A stretch of DNA of 64,000 bases from Lentisphaerota bacterium (GTDB lineage Bacteria; Verrucomicrobiota; Lentisphaeria; Victivallales; Victivallaceae): assembly GCA_015061545.1 (NCBI GenBank), contig SUWJ01000003.1, forward strand, positions 58,358 to 122,357. The letters are read 5' to 3'. The translations under genes and the position numbers were made by a program. Positions 10,598-20,864 of the stretch are shown one piece after another. The notes beneath the pieces were generated by a model. It had not been told where the DNA came from and did no database searches. It was given only the letters and a program-made list of their open reading frames with translations. Numbering within the stretch: position 1 is the first letter of the stretch; every line of letters starts with the position of its first letter.

Positions 10598-11806
10598 ATG
10601 CGGCGCGGATTGTTAAAAAATATGCCGGAAGGCAGTTATTCGCTCAAGTTCAAGACCCTTGCGCGGGAACTTGCCTGCTGGGATTTTCTGCAGCTGGCAG
10701 TTATGCTCGTGCTGCTGGGTGCGGGGGTTTTGTTTATCCGCACTACCGGCGAGCAGATCGGTACCGCTCACAGCGAGAGTTTTCTGAATAAGCAGCTCAT
10801 TTGGATCGCTATCGGCAGTATCGGCTACATTGCCGCCGCCCGCTGCGACTACCGCAAATTGATTCCGTGGGTATGGTTTTACTACATATTCAGCGTGGCG
10901 ATGCTGGTGCTGGTGCTGTTTATCGGCCGGCGGGTCAACGGGGCGATGAGCTGGATAGATCTGGGCCCGATGCGGATCCAGCCATCGGAATTTGCCAAGC
11001 TGGGGGTGATATGGTTTCTGGCGGCAATGCACGGCAATATGCTTTTCAAGATCCGTAAGCTGACGCATATTTTTCTGAGTCTGGCGGCGTTGGGGATACC
11101 GGTTTTTCTGATTGGTATCGAGCCGGACTTCGGCAGCGCGGTAGTGCTGGCGCCGGTGGGGGCGGTTATGGTCTTTACGGCAGGTGTCAAGTGGAAATAT
11201 ATGGCGGCGGCAGCGGCGATCGGCATAACTGTATTCGGAGCGCTTGCGGCTAATGAGTTGCTGGAAATCAAACCGCTGCTGAAAAATTATCAGCGGGAAC
11301 GTATCAAAACCTTTTTGAATCCCGAACGGGATCTCGCCAACGGCGGTTACAACGCTTATCAGTCGCGTCTGGCAGTCGGCTCCGGCGGTCTGCTGGGTAA
11401 AGGTTTGGGGCAGGGTACGCAGAATCTGCTGGGTTTTCTGCCGCAATCGGTATCCAACAACGATTTTATTTTTTCAGTTTTGGCAGAAGAAACCGGTTTT
11501 GTTGGGGCAATGGCGCTGCTGACGGCATATATTCTGCTGCTGTATACGATATTGCGCAGCGCATTTTTTGCGCAGGACAGCTTTGCAAGGCAGAGCGGGA
11601 TCGGCATTGCAGTATTGATCTTTGTACATTTATTTATCAATATCGGTATGAGTGTAGGCGTTACACCCATTACGGGGCTGCCGCTGCCGTTTTTGAGCTA
11701 CGGCGGCAGTTTTGTGGTTTCAATGATGCTGGCGCTGGGCTTTATGCAGTCGGTGTATCGGCGCAATATTCTGGCGATGGAGGAAGACCGTGAACTCAAA
11801 AATTGA
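10598..11806 (+). CDS. rodA: RodA, SEDS-family peptidoglycan glycosyltransferase
   Basis: 402 residues with about ten membrane segments; polymerises glycan strands of the lateral wall together with PBP2 in the elongasome. SEDS features: RVNGAMSWIDLGPMRIQPSEFAKLG, EPDFGSAVVLAPV, the long loop ending GSGGLLGKGLGQGTQNLLGFLPQSVSNNDFIFSVLAEETGFVGA, and GVTPITGLPLPFLSYGGS. These match RodA better than FtsW, and SpoVE is not expected here. GGGTGATGAG precedes the ATG. The pepD gene begins inside its last codons (17-bp overlap). Confidence 0.93.
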   Translation: MRRGLLKNMPEGSYSLKFKTLARELACWDFLQLAVMLVLLGAGVLFIRTTGEQIGTAHSESFLNKQLIWIAIGSIGYIAAARCDYRKLIPWVWFYYIFSVAMLVLVLFIGRRVNGAMSWIDLGPMRIQPSEFAKLGVIWFLAAMHGNMLFKIRKLTHIFLSLAALGIPVFLIGIEPDFGSAVVLAPVGAVMVFTAGVKWKYMAAAAAIGITVFGALAANELLEIKPLLKNYQRERIKTFLNPERDLANGGYNAYQSRLAVGSGGLLGKGLGQGTQNLLGFLPQSVSNNDFIFSVLAEETGFVGAMALLTAYILLLYTILRSAFFAQDSFARQSGIGIAVLIFVHLFINIGMSVGVTPITGLPLPFLSYGGSFVVSMMLALGFMQSVYRRNILAMEEDRELKN

Positions 11807-13247
11807 ATCAATGCTGCCTGCCAACGGCTTTTGGAAGTATTTTTTAAAGATATGCAGCATCCCTCACCCTTCCGGTCACGAAGCCGAATTGCGCGATATA
11901 CTGCAAGCTGAAGCGCAGCGGCACGGCTTGAGCTGCCGCGTGGATAAGGCAGGAAATCTGGCGATCGACCGGGCGGCGGCAGTCGGATTTGAAGCGCTGC
12001 CGTGCATAATATTGCAGGCGCATCTGGATATGGTTCCCCAGGTGGCACCCGGGGTGGAATTTGATTTTCTGCACGATGCGATTCCTTTGCAGCTGGAAGG
12101 TTCGTGGCTGACCACCAACGGACGTACCACGCTGGGGGCGGATGACGGCATGGGCATAGCGCTGGCAATGGAACTTATGACCGATCCCACCCTTGAATGC
12201 GGACCTTTGCGGGCAGTTTTTACCGTTTGCGAAGAAACTGGTTTGGGCGGTGCCGAAGATATCGCCCGGGAATTTCTGGATGCTGCTTACCTGATAAATC
12301 TGGACAGCGACGAACCCTTTGTTATCGGCTGTGCAGGCGGGGCGCGATTGCTCGGTTCAGCCCGTCCCGCGGCAAAAATTGCCGATGTTGCGGGTAAAAC
12401 GGCGGTAAAGTTTACTCTGGAAGGTATGCACGGCGGCCATTCGGGCATGGATATACATTTGAATGTGGGCAGCGCCACGGTCACGCTGGGCAGTTTTCTG
12501 ACGGAGCTGGAAGGTTTTGAACTTGCCGCCGTGAATGCAGGCACTCTGCATAATGCCATTGCCCGCAGTGGCGAAGTCAGCGGATTGCTGGCAAATGATA
12601 GATTGGAAAAAGCAACTGTGCTTATTGAAAACTATAATTGCCGACTCAATAAGGAATTGCGCCCTGAACCCAATCGGCGGATCGAACTGGCAATGAAAAC
12701 GCTTTCCGCGCCGCCGAAGCTGGTGCTGACCGATGCCGCCCAGCGGGATTTGCTGAGGTTGTGGAAACTTCTTCCCCACGGCGTACTGGCAAAAAATCCC
12801 GATAACTCCAGCGCCACCAGCTGCAATTTGGGGGTTATAACCGGTGCGGCAGGGGAACTTTGGCAGATCACCATGCTGGCGAGAAGCGTCTACAATGCCG
12901 AGCGCGACAAGGTGACTTGTCAGGCGCAAAAATTAATGCAGCAGTTCAACTTTTCAGCGCAGATCGATTCTGCATATTCCAGCTGGGAACCCCGCTGGGA
13001 TTCGGCATTTCTGCGTTACGCGTGCAATATTTATCAGGAATTGAGCGGCAAGCAGGCACAAACTGCGGTCATTCACGGCGGGTTGGAGCCGGGGATCTTC
13101 TGCGGAATGAATCCGTCTTTGCAGATGATCTCCTTTGCTCCGGAAACTCAGGCGGTTCATTCGCCGCAGGAACGGCTCAATATCGAAGATTGTCAGGAAA
13201 AACGCCGCCTGCTGCGGGCGCTGGTCAGTCGGATCAGCGAAGTTTGA
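11790..13247 (+). CDS. pepD: Cytosolic M20-family dipeptidase (aminoacyl-histidine dipeptidase type)
   Basis: 485 residues, the usual PepD length. A zinc metallopeptidase that cleaves a broad range of dipeptides, including Xaa-His. Metal-site motifs in order: QAHLDMVPQ (His, Asp), TTLGADDGMGIA (bridging Asp), CEETGLGGAEDI (catalytic Glu and ligand Glu), LDSDE, and late HGGLEPGIF. The lid/dimerisation domain with GMHGGHSGMDIH lies between about 190 and 390. GTG start (11790) with GAGGAAG; translationally coupled to rodA by overlap. Confidence 0.92.
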   Translation: MNSKIESMLPANGFWKYFLKICSIPHPSGHEAELRDILQAEAQRHGLSCRVDKAGNLAIDRAAAVGFEALPCIILQAHLDMVPQVAPGVEFDFLHDAIPLQLEGSWLTTNGRTTLGADDGMGIALAMELMTDPTLECGPLRAVFTVCEETGLGGAEDIAREFLDAAYLINLDSDEPFVIGCAGGARLLGSARPAAKIADVAGKTAVKFTLEGMHGGHSGMDIHLNVGSATVTLGSFLTELEGFELAAVNAGTLHNAIARSGEVSGLLANDRLEKATVLIENYNCRLNKELRPEPNRRIELAMKTLSAPPKLVLTDAAQRDLLRLWKLLPHGVLAKNPDNSSATSCNLGVITGAAGELWQITMLARSVYNAERDKVTCQAQKLMQQFNFSAQIDSAYSSWEPRWDSAFLRYACNIYQELSGKQAQTAVIHGGLEPGIFCGMNPSLQMISFAPETQAVHSPQERLNIEDCQEKRRLLRALVSRISEV

Positions 13248-13319
13248 GCAGCTTATTGGCGTATCACGCATGATCCTGCGGCATGACAATAACAGCTTAT
13301 GCAGCGCACTTGCAGGCGC

Positions 13320-14315
13320 TTATCTGGCGCAGATTATACTCCAGGCAATAAATGCTGCGTAGAGTGCTACAAAGATCACTCCCTGCCAGCGGTGGAGCCG
13401 TTTGCCTGTCAGCAAAAACATCCACAACAGCAGGGCGGTACCATTCATAATAAGCATGGAGTCCACGCTGCTTCTGCCGCTGCCGGTCAGGGGCGAAACT
13501 GCGGCACAGGCGCCGATTATCAGCAATATATTGTAGATCCCGCTGCCGATGATGTTGCCCAGCGCAATATCGTTGCGTTTTTTCAATATCCCAGAAATCG
13601 TCACCGCCAATTCAGGCAGACTGGTGCCGACTGCAACGATCGTCAGCGATATCATCAAATCGCTGACTCCCAGTTTGACCGCGCTCCAGACCACCGTATC
13701 GACCATAAGTTTGGCGCCGACGGTGATCATGACCAGCGCCAGCACGATCAACGCGGCGGCTTTGCTGCGGGAAATTTTCTGTATTTGCGCTTCATTATCA
13801 TCATTATTTTCCGGTTCTGCGGCGGATTGACGGCAAAGCACCAGGCTGTAAATGACGCATATTATCAACAGTAAAGCTCCGCCGATTCTGCCGAAACCGT
13901 ATTCAGCAGCCGAAGAAACATCTATTTTGAAGTAATACCACGCCATCAGTCCTGATTGCAGCAGCAACAGGAAGAACATATCGCGCCATATCAGCTGACG
14001 GGAAAAACTCATGCCGCCGCCCAGCACTAATCCAGCGCCGAGGATCAGCGCAATATTGGCTGTGTTGCTGCCGACAATATTGCCGATAATGAAGTTGGAT
14101 TCGCCGTAAAAAGCTGCACATAAACTGGATGCCAGCTCGGGTAAGCTCGTTCCGATACTGACCAGAGTCAGCCCGATAATCAGCTCCGGCACCCCGAAAC
14201 TGCGCGCCAGCGCCGCCGCTGCATCCACAAACCAGTCGCTGCCTTTGACCAATATGGCAACGCCGACTATAAAAAATATAATATTGAGCAATAAATAATC
14301 ACACGCAAACTGCAT
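13320..14315 (-). CDS. CaCA-family calcium/sodium antiporter, YrbG type
   Basis: 331 residues from the ATG at 14315; a longer frame exists but its extra 25 residues look untranslated. About ten membrane helices with two alpha-repeats typical of cation/Ca exchangers: GLTLVSIGTSLPELASSL with GNIVGSNTANIALILG in the first half, and SLTIVAVGTSLPELAVTI with GNIIGSGIYNILLIIG in the second. It exchanges Ca2+ for Na+ or H+ across the inner membrane. It begins 25 bp after the PfkB-type kinase gene and probably shares its transcript. Confidence 0.9.
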   Translation of the reverse strand: MQFACDYLLLNIIFFIVGVAILVKGSDWFVDAAAALARSFGVPELIIGLTLVSIGTSLPELASSLCAAFYGESNFIIGNIVGSNTANIALILGAGLVLGGGMSFSRQLIWRDMFFLLLLQSGLMAWYYFKIDVSSAAEYGFGRIGGALLLIICVIYSLVLCRQSAAEPENNDDNEAQIQKISRSKAAALIVLALVMITVGAKLMVDTVVWSAVKLGVSDLMISLTIVAVGTSLPELAVTISGILKKRNDIALGNIIGSGIYNILLIIGACAAVSPLTGSGRSSVDSMLIMNGTALLLWMFLLTGKRLHRWQGVIFVALYAAFIAWSIICAR

Positions 14316-14340
14316 AATCCACCGCCGTATAAAATTGCTG

Positions 14341-15324
14341 TTAAATAAGTTGCTTGAGTTTTTCCCACGCAATATCGGGCAGCACGGCACCGAATACCTG
14401 CACCGTTTCCGCCGCCAGTGCCGCGCCGATCCTGCCGCATTCTGCCGCAGGGAGATTTTTCAGATAACCGTAGAGAAATCCTGCCGCAAAGGAGTCACCC
14501 GCCGCAGTTGTATCAATTGCATTGACTTGATTGGCAGGAATAAACACTGCGCCTGAACCGCAATCCGCCCATGCCCCGTGTTCGCCCAGCTTGACTACGG
14601 CGGCAGGACAGAGTTTCCGCAGTTCGCAAAGCTGCTCTTGCGGGGGCAGTTTGCCCAGCAGAGCGTCGGCTTCGTCGGAATTGGCAAAGACGATATTTAC
14701 ATACTCTTTGAGCAGACGTTTGATCGCGGGGCGGAAGGCATTGACCACTTCAAAACTGGCAAGATCCAAACTTATCAGACACCCTGCCGCGCGGGCAGTT
14801 GACATAAGTTTGGCTAATTTTTCTTCGGAATGTGCCAGCAGATAGCCTTCCAGATGCGCCAGCGTGTACCCCGCAAAATCTTCGACGGCAACCTGTGCCG
14901 GATCAAACTCCAGCGCCGCCGCCAGCGCAGGCCGCATGGTGCGTTCAGCATCGGGCGTGACCAGGCATATGCAATGCCCGGTGGGGGTGTTCTGCGAACT
15001 GAGGCGCAGGGCGTGGAGCGAACTTTGGGCTTCCGCCAGCTGCTGACGGTAAAAATTTCCTGCATCATCATTGCCCACCGTGCCCATCAGCGCAGTTTTT
15101 ACGCCGAAGTGCGCCAGATCGAACAAGGTATTGGCTGCCGAGCCGCCGGGAGTACGTTTTACATGGTTGCCCAGCTGTTGCAGAATATCTGTCAGCTCTT
15201 CGCTGCTGATCATGACCATACCGCCTTTTTCGCCCGGAACTTGCTGCAGAAAGGCTTCGTCCACCCGCGCAATCAGGTCAATGATCGGCGACCCGACGGC
15301 GATTACTGAAAAAGATTCGTTCAT
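14341..15324 (-). CDS. PfkB-family sugar/nucleoside kinase, probably adenosine kinase
   Basis: 327 residues of the ribokinase/PfkB fold. N-terminal VGSPIIDLIA, substrate loop GGSAANTLFDLAHFG, and the ATP/anion-hole signature DTTAAGDSFAAGFLYG with catalytic Asp near the C-terminus. It resembles the adenosine-kinase-like subgroup (GNDDAGNFYRQ, NSDEADALLG). It starts 3 bp after the metK stop. That coupling supports adenosine as substrate, since SAM-dependent methylation yields S-adenosylhomocysteine and then adenosine; the substrate is inferred. Confidence 0.82.
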   Translation of the reverse strand: MNESFSVIAVGSPIIDLIARVDEAFLQQVPGEKGGMVMISSEELTDILQQLGNHVKRTPGGSAANTLFDLAHFGVKTALMGTVGNDDAGNFYRQQLAEAQSSLHALRLSSQNTPTGHCICLVTPDAERTMRPALAAALEFDPAQVAVEDFAGYTLAHLEGYLLAHSEEKLAKLMSTARAAGCLISLDLASFEVVNAFRPAIKRLLKEYVNIVFANSDEADALLGKLPPQEQLCELRKLCPAAVVKLGEHGAWADCGSGAVFIPANQVNAIDTTAAGDSFAAGFLYGYLKNLPAAECGRIGAALAAETVQVFGAVLPDIAWEKLKQLI

Positions 15325-15327
15325 GAT

Positions 15328-16521
<1,194 letters not shown>

Positions 16522-16570
16522 ATCAAACCTTTCCTGAATCTTAAATATATATGCAAATAATCATCATTAT

Positions 16571-16599
16571 AATATACTCTTATCCGCGCGGTTTTTCAA
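16571..16599 (-). promoter_or_regulatory. metK promoter
   Basis: On the minus strand: TTGAAA (16594-16599), a 17-bp spacer and TATATT (16571-16576), about 50 bp upstream of the metK ATG. Confidence 0.6.
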
Positions 16600-16637
16600 T
16601 CTTATATTGACAAAAACCAGGTAGTTATCGCAAAATA

Positions 16638-17915
16638 ATGCAGGTTTTTAACGCAATGGCAAGATTTGAAAAAACTCCGGCGCAGCAGCACGCCCTTGAA
16701 TTGCTGCAAAGTCCGGCCCGTCATATTCTGCTTTTCGGCGGTTCACGGTCGGGCAAAACGTTTATTTTGATTTACGCTTTGCTGGTGCGGGCGCTCAAGG
16801 CTCCCGGCAGCCGCCATGCGGTTCTGCGTTATCACGGCAACGGCGCCCGCTATGCAGTAGGCTTTGATACTCTGCCCAAAGTTATGGCACTGGCGTTCCC
16901 GGGCTTGAAGATAGACTACATAAAAAGCGACAACTTTTTCCGGCTGCCCAACTCTTCCGAGATCTGGCTGGGCGGATTGGATGCCGATGAGCGTGCCGAC
17001 CGGATCCTGGGCAGAGAGTTTGCCACGATCTATTTCAACGAGTGTTCCGAAATACCCTATTCGGGCATTACCACCGCTTTGACCCGACTGGCACAGAAGA
17101 GTGGTTTGAAAAACCGCGCCTACTACGACTGCAACCCTTCAGGTCGTTCGCATTGGAGTTACAAACTCTTTATTGAGAAAGTGGAACCGGAAAGCCGCCG
17201 ACCGTTGGCAATGCCCGGAAATTACGTTTCAATGCTGATGAATCCTGCCGACAACTCGGTCAACCTGCCCGAAGGCTATATAGAAAATACCCTCGGCAGC
17301 TTGAGCGACCGTCAGCGAAACCGTTTTCTGAAAGGTCTGTGGCAGGACGACAGCAGCAACTCCCTCTGGACGCAGGAACTTATCGACCGCAGCCGCGTGT
17401 CCGATGTTCCCGCAGATCTGGAGCAGCTGGTGATCGGTGTTGACCCCGCAGTTACCGGCAGCAGCAGTTCCGACCTGACCGGTATTGTGGCGGCAGGGCG
17501 CAGCAGCAATGGCGAATATTACGTTCTGGAAGATGCTTCGCTGCAATCATCGCCCATGATCTGGGCGCGCACGGTGGAGCATCTTTACAGTAAATACGCC
17601 GCTGATCGGGTGGTCAGCGAGGTCAATCAGGGCGGAGACTTGATCGAAATGGCGCTGCGTAATGTGGCGCCTGATATACCCTACAAAGCGGTGCGCGCCA
17701 CCCGCGGCAAACTGCTGCGCGCCGAACCGGTTGCCGCGCTTTACGAGCAGAATAAGGTGCATCATGTGGGATTTTTTCCCGAATTGGAAGACGAGATGTG
17801 CAGCTATCGCGGTTTGGATTCGCAAAGCAGCCCCGACCGTTTGGATGCGCTGGTCTGGGCGCTGACTGAACTCTCTTCGCGGAAAAATTCTGCCCTCATG
17901 CCCATTCTGGCATAA
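16638..17915 (+). CDS. Solitary phage-type terminase large subunit
   Basis: 425 residues, a complete two-domain TerL. The N-terminal packaging ATPase has Walker A GGSRSGKT (about 36-43), a Walker-B-like TIYFNECSEI and a coupling segment (YYDCNPSGRSHWSYKLF). The C-terminal RNase H-like nuclease begins VIGVDPAVTG, with SEVNQGGDLIE and a final SSPDRLDALVWALTEL carrying acidic metal ligands. Its nuclease domain resembles that of the prophage TerL at 49.7-51.0 kb, but the ATPase halves differ. No other phage gene is adjacent: metK lies on one side and an oxidoreductase on the other. It could be a domesticated or relic gene. ATG 16656 is an alternative start; neither has a strong ribosome site. Confidence 0.88.
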   Translation: MQVFNAMARFEKTPAQQHALELLQSPARHILLFGGSRSGKTFILIYALLVRALKAPGSRHAVLRYHGNGARYAVGFDTLPKVMALAFPGLKIDYIKSDNFFRLPNSSEIWLGGLDADERADRILGREFATIYFNECSEIPYSGITTALTRLAQKSGLKNRAYYDCNPSGRSHWSYKLFIEKVEPESRRPLAMPGNYVSMLMNPADNSVNLPEGYIENTLGSLSDRQRNRFLKGLWQDDSSNSLWTQELIDRSRVSDVPADLEQLVIGVDPAVTGSSSSDLTGIVAAGRSSNGEYYVLEDASLQSSPMIWARTVEHLYSKYAADRVVSEVNQGGDLIEMALRNVAPDIPYKAVRATRGKLLRAEPVAALYEQNKVHHVGFFPELEDEMCSYRGLDSQSSPDRLDALVWALTELSSRKNSALMPILA

Positions 17916-17936
17916 AACTGTATTTCGAGGAGATAA

Positions 17937-17977
17937 AAAAAACACTCCCGCCCCCGAAAGGTTAAGGAGTGTTTTAT
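17937..17977. terminator. Bidirectional terminator
   Basis: A perfect inverted repeat AAAACACTCC / GGAGTGTTTT with A and T flanks, placed between the converging terminase-like and oxidoreductase genes; it can serve both. Confidence 0.8.
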
Positions 17978-17999
17978 ATATTTGAAGCTGATCGGCAAC

Positions 18000-19070
18000 T
18001 TACTTGACGATCGAAATCTTTTTGCCGCCGCTGCGGGCAGATTTGTGCGCAGCATCGCAAAGTTCCAGATTGCGCAGACCGTCGCAGGCGTTCAGCGGGC
18101 GCTTGGCGATAACGCTCTTGGCGTGTTTGGTGATAAGCGCCTGATAGATGTTCTGAACCTTGCCGGCAGCCAGTTTTTTCTGGGTTTTGCCGTTGTCCAT
18201 TTCCAAACGCATCTTGATCGGTTCATCTTCGTAACCGGAGAGCTGGAACATGGTACCGTAGCCGCGCAGAACCGCCTGACTGCCGTAGATTTCGTAACCC
18301 AGATTGGTCAGAGTACCGGCCAGACCGCCGCGCAGTTCGCTGAAGGCTACTTTGGCGCTGGCAACAATGCCGTTGGCCATACCGAACTTGATGTAAGCGC
18401 CGTCTTCGGCTTTGATATCCATAAGTTTGGGCAGATAAGCTGCTGCCACCCATTCCACGGTGGAGTTGAAAACATATTCTGCAACGTAGAAGCAATGGCT
18501 GGCAACGTCGCCGATGGGACCGCCCATTTCCTTGATATTGCTGCAGCGCCATGAGGCAGCTTCGGCAGGATCATAGCCGAAGGCAAATTCCATATGGAAG
18601 CAGGCATCGTTGATATCGCCCAGCGCGCCGGAAGCAACCACTTTGCGGGCCTTGATGTTGTAGATGTTGTTGGTCATCATGTGGTCAACCGAGAGCGAGA
18701 GCTTCATTTTTTTGGCGGTTTCGACCATCTTTTTGGCATCGGCAATGCTGGTAGCCATGGGTTTTTCGGTGATGACGTGTTTTCCCGCTTTGAGTGCGGC
18801 GATCGCCAGCTTGGCGTGGGTGGCGTTGTTGGTGGCAACGTAGATGGCATCCAGTTCGGGATCGGCAATCATTTCTTCGCTGGTGTTGTACCATTTCAGC
18901 CCCAGCGCTTCGGCAGCGCTTTTGCGGGCGGGATTGACGTCGGTAGCGCCGACGAGCACAGCGTTGGACAATGCTTCAAAACGCGATTTGTCGCAGGCAA
19001 AACCTTCTTTGGCAATGCGGTTTTCCGCAATACCGCCGAAACCGATCAGACCGTACTTGACTTTTTCCAT
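18000..19070 (-). CDS. Gfo/Idh/MocA-family NAD(P)-dependent oxidoreductase
   Basis: 356 residues. The Rossmann domain opens YGLIGFGGIAENRI, and the family EKPMA motif (Lys of the active site) follows AIYVATNNATHAKLAIAALKAGKHVIT. The C-terminal alpha/beta domain carries the catalytic-face segments GGPIGDVASHCFY and SVDHMMTNN. These enzymes oxidise or epimerise sugars and inositols; the substrate is not predictable. It is divergent from the cupin gene across a 196-bp AT-rich gap, and a second AT-rich tract with no clear promoter lies there. Confidence 0.9.
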   Translation of the reverse strand: MEKVKYGLIGFGGIAENRIAKEGFACDKSRFEALSNAVLVGATDVNPARKSAAEALGLKWYNTSEEMIADPELDAIYVATNNATHAKLAIAALKAGKHVITEKPMATSIADAKKMVETAKKMKLSLSVDHMMTNNIYNIKARKVVASGALGDINDACFHMEFAFGYDPAEAASWRCSNIKEMGGPIGDVASHCFYVAEYVFNSTVEWVAAAYLPKLMDIKAEDGAYIKFGMANGIVASAKVAFSELRGGLAGTLTNLGYEIYGSQAVLRGYGTMFQLSGYEDEPIKMRLEMDNGKTQKKLAAGKVQNIYQALITKHAKSVIAKRPLNACDGLRNLELCDAAHKSARSGGKKISIVK

Positions 19071-19266
19071 TTTTTCTAACCTTTCTTATGTTTGGGGTAA
19101 AAAACTCCATTTATACATAATTTAACGCTGGAAAATGACTTTGCAATTTTTGAAGCCCTCCAAAATGCTGTTTCCGATTGGAAAAAATGCTTTTTTTGTG
19201 GTAAATATTGCGGAAAGGTGTTATATTAAGGGGAATTAAGGTAAATAATCCGGGAGATTTATACTT

Positions 19267-19623
19267 ATGATCCGCAAAGCAAATGAATGTGTATCCGAAG
19301 TGCGCGAAAATATGCGCGGCGGCGAAAAATCGGTTAAAATCACTCATTTTTTCGATGAAAAAAATGAACTCAACTCTCCCGCACGGCTTTGTGCCAGACT
19401 GGAGCTGGAACCGGGCGCGTCGATCGGTTTTCATCAGCACGAAAAAGAAGAGGAAATATTTGTGGTGCTTTCGGGCCGCGCGGTGATCGACGATAACGGT
19501 ACGGAAGTTGAAGTTGCCCCGGGGGATGCTATTCTTACCGGCAACGGCGCAGGCCATGCGGTCAAAAGTCTGGGCCCCGAAACTTTGCAGCTTATGGCGA
19601 TCATTGTGCCGTTTGCTGAATAA
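19267..19623 (+). CDS. Single-domain cupin protein
   Basis: 118 residues folding as one cupin barrel. Motif 1 is SIGFHQHEKEEEIFVVLSGRA (two His and Glu as metal ligands) and motif 2 is PGDAILTGNGAGHAVKSLG (third His). Such small cupins bind metal and act in sugar or polyketide chemistry or as sensors; the ligand is unknown. It precedes lysA by 18 bp and is probably co-transcribed. Confidence 0.85.
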   Translation: MIRKANECVSEVRENMRGGEKSVKITHFFDEKNELNSPARLCARLELEPGASIGFHQHEKEEEIFVVLSGRAVIDDNGTEVEVAPGDAILTGNGAGHAVKSLGPETLQLMAIIVPFAE

Positions 19624-19641
19624 TTCAGGATTATCAGGAAT

Positions 19642-20859
19642 ATGTTTGATCAAACTCAACTGCTGGAATTGGCGGCAACTTACGGCACTCCGCTTTATGT
19701 CTACAGCGCCGATCGGGTGGTAGAACAGTATAAGTCGCTCTATAAATATATACCCTACAGCAAGCTGCAGGTGCATTATGCGCTCAAAGCCAACTACAAC
19801 GTTGCGCTGCTGGCAGCTTTGCGCGATGCAGGCGCCGCGCTGGATACGGTAAGCCCCGGCGAAGTGCAGCTGGCGCTGGCGTTGGGCTTTGCGCCCGAAA
19901 AAATAATTTTTACAGCCAATAATCTTAAAGACGAAGAAGTTGCCGAAGTCAAGGCTTTGGGAGTCCTGTTCAATATCGGCAGTATTTCCCGGCTGGAAAA
20001 ATTCGGCAGGGCTTATCCCGGCAGCCGGGTTTGCGTGCGGTTCAATCCCGATGTGGTCGATGGCGAAAATGCCGCAACTGCCACCGGCGGCGATCTTGCC
20101 AAATTCGGTATACTGATGCAGGATGTGGATAAAGTTGTGGATATCGCCCGCCAATACGATCTGCATATCGTCGGTCTGCACGAACATACCGGCAGCGGTC
20201 TGCAGCATACCGAATCGGTCTTTCAGAGTATGAAAAATCTGATGGGTCTTGCCGGCAGAGAGCGTTTCCCTGAATTGGAGTTTCTGGATTTCGGCGGCGG
20301 ATTTAAAGTGCCGTATAAGCCTGACGAAGCGGCGGTGGATTATGCGGCTATGGGGGCGGAAATCGTACGCTTGTTTGAAGATTTCTGCCAAACTTACGGC
20401 AAGGCTCTGGAACTTAAATTTGAACCCGGTAAATACATGGTTGCCCAGGCCGGAGTGATGCTGACCACAGTCAATACTCTTAAATTCAACCGTACCCGCA
20501 CGATTGCCGGTTGCGATGCAGGTTTCCCACAGCTGATCCGCCCGGTTTTTTACGGGGCGTATCACCAGATAGAGAATCTTTCCAATCCCGACGGCGAACG
20601 GAAAGTTTACGATGTCTGCGGCAATATCTGCGAAAGCGGCGACCGTTTTGCCGAACAGCGGGAGCTGCCTGAGATTCGGGAATACGATGTGCTGGCAATT
20701 TACAATGCAGGAGCTTACTGCTACAGCATGGGCGGCGTATATAATCTGCGCAGTATGCCCGGCGAAGTGGTCATCAGCAACGGTAATGCCAAGCTGGTGC
20801 GTAAACGCCTGAGCAATCAGGAACTGGTCAGCAATCTGCTGGCGGAAAGTCTGGTGTAA
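19642..20859 (+). CDS. lysA: Diaminopimelate decarboxylase
   Basis: 405 residues of the fold-III, PLP-dependent decarboxylase family; converts meso-diaminopimelate to lysine. YALKANYN holds the PLP lysine. HEHTGSGLQ, EFLDFGGGFKVPY and FEPGKYMVAQAG supply cofactor and substrate contacts. CGNICESGDRFA is the active-site Cys-Glu loop. The last motif reads NAGAYCYSMGGVYNLRSMPGEV, slightly different from the usual GAYG-SM-S-YN-R. Substrate assignment rests on family resemblance; a related decarboxylase such as carboxynorspermidine decarboxylase is less likely. tsaB follows after 5 bp. Confidence 0.87.
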   Translation: MFDQTQLLELAATYGTPLYVYSADRVVEQYKSLYKYIPYSKLQVHYALKANYNVALLAALRDAGAALDTVSPGEVQLALALGFAPEKIIFTANNLKDEEVAEVKALGVLFNIGSISRLEKFGRAYPGSRVCVRFNPDVVDGENAATATGGDLAKFGILMQDVDKVVDIARQYDLHIVGLHEHTGSGLQHTESVFQSMKNLMGLAGRERFPELEFLDFGGGFKVPYKPDEAAVDYAAMGAEIVRLFEDFCQTYGKALELKFEPGKYMVAQAGVMLTTVNTLKFNRTRTIAGCDAGFPQLIRPVFYGAYHQIENLSNPDGERKVYDVCGNICESGDRFAEQRELPEIREYDVLAIYNAGAYCYSMGGVYNLRSMPGEVVISNGNAKLVRKRLSNQELVSNLLAESLV

Positions 20860-20864
20860 AAGCT

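Noticed and set aside
16522..16637. Possible SAM riboswitch upstream of metK
   Set aside because: The leader between the promoter and the ATG is only about 45 nt and shows no multi-stem aptamer.
19111..20565. 484-codon minus-strand frame over lysA
   Set aside because: Antisense to a well-supported diaminopimelate decarboxylase; no domain and no start context.
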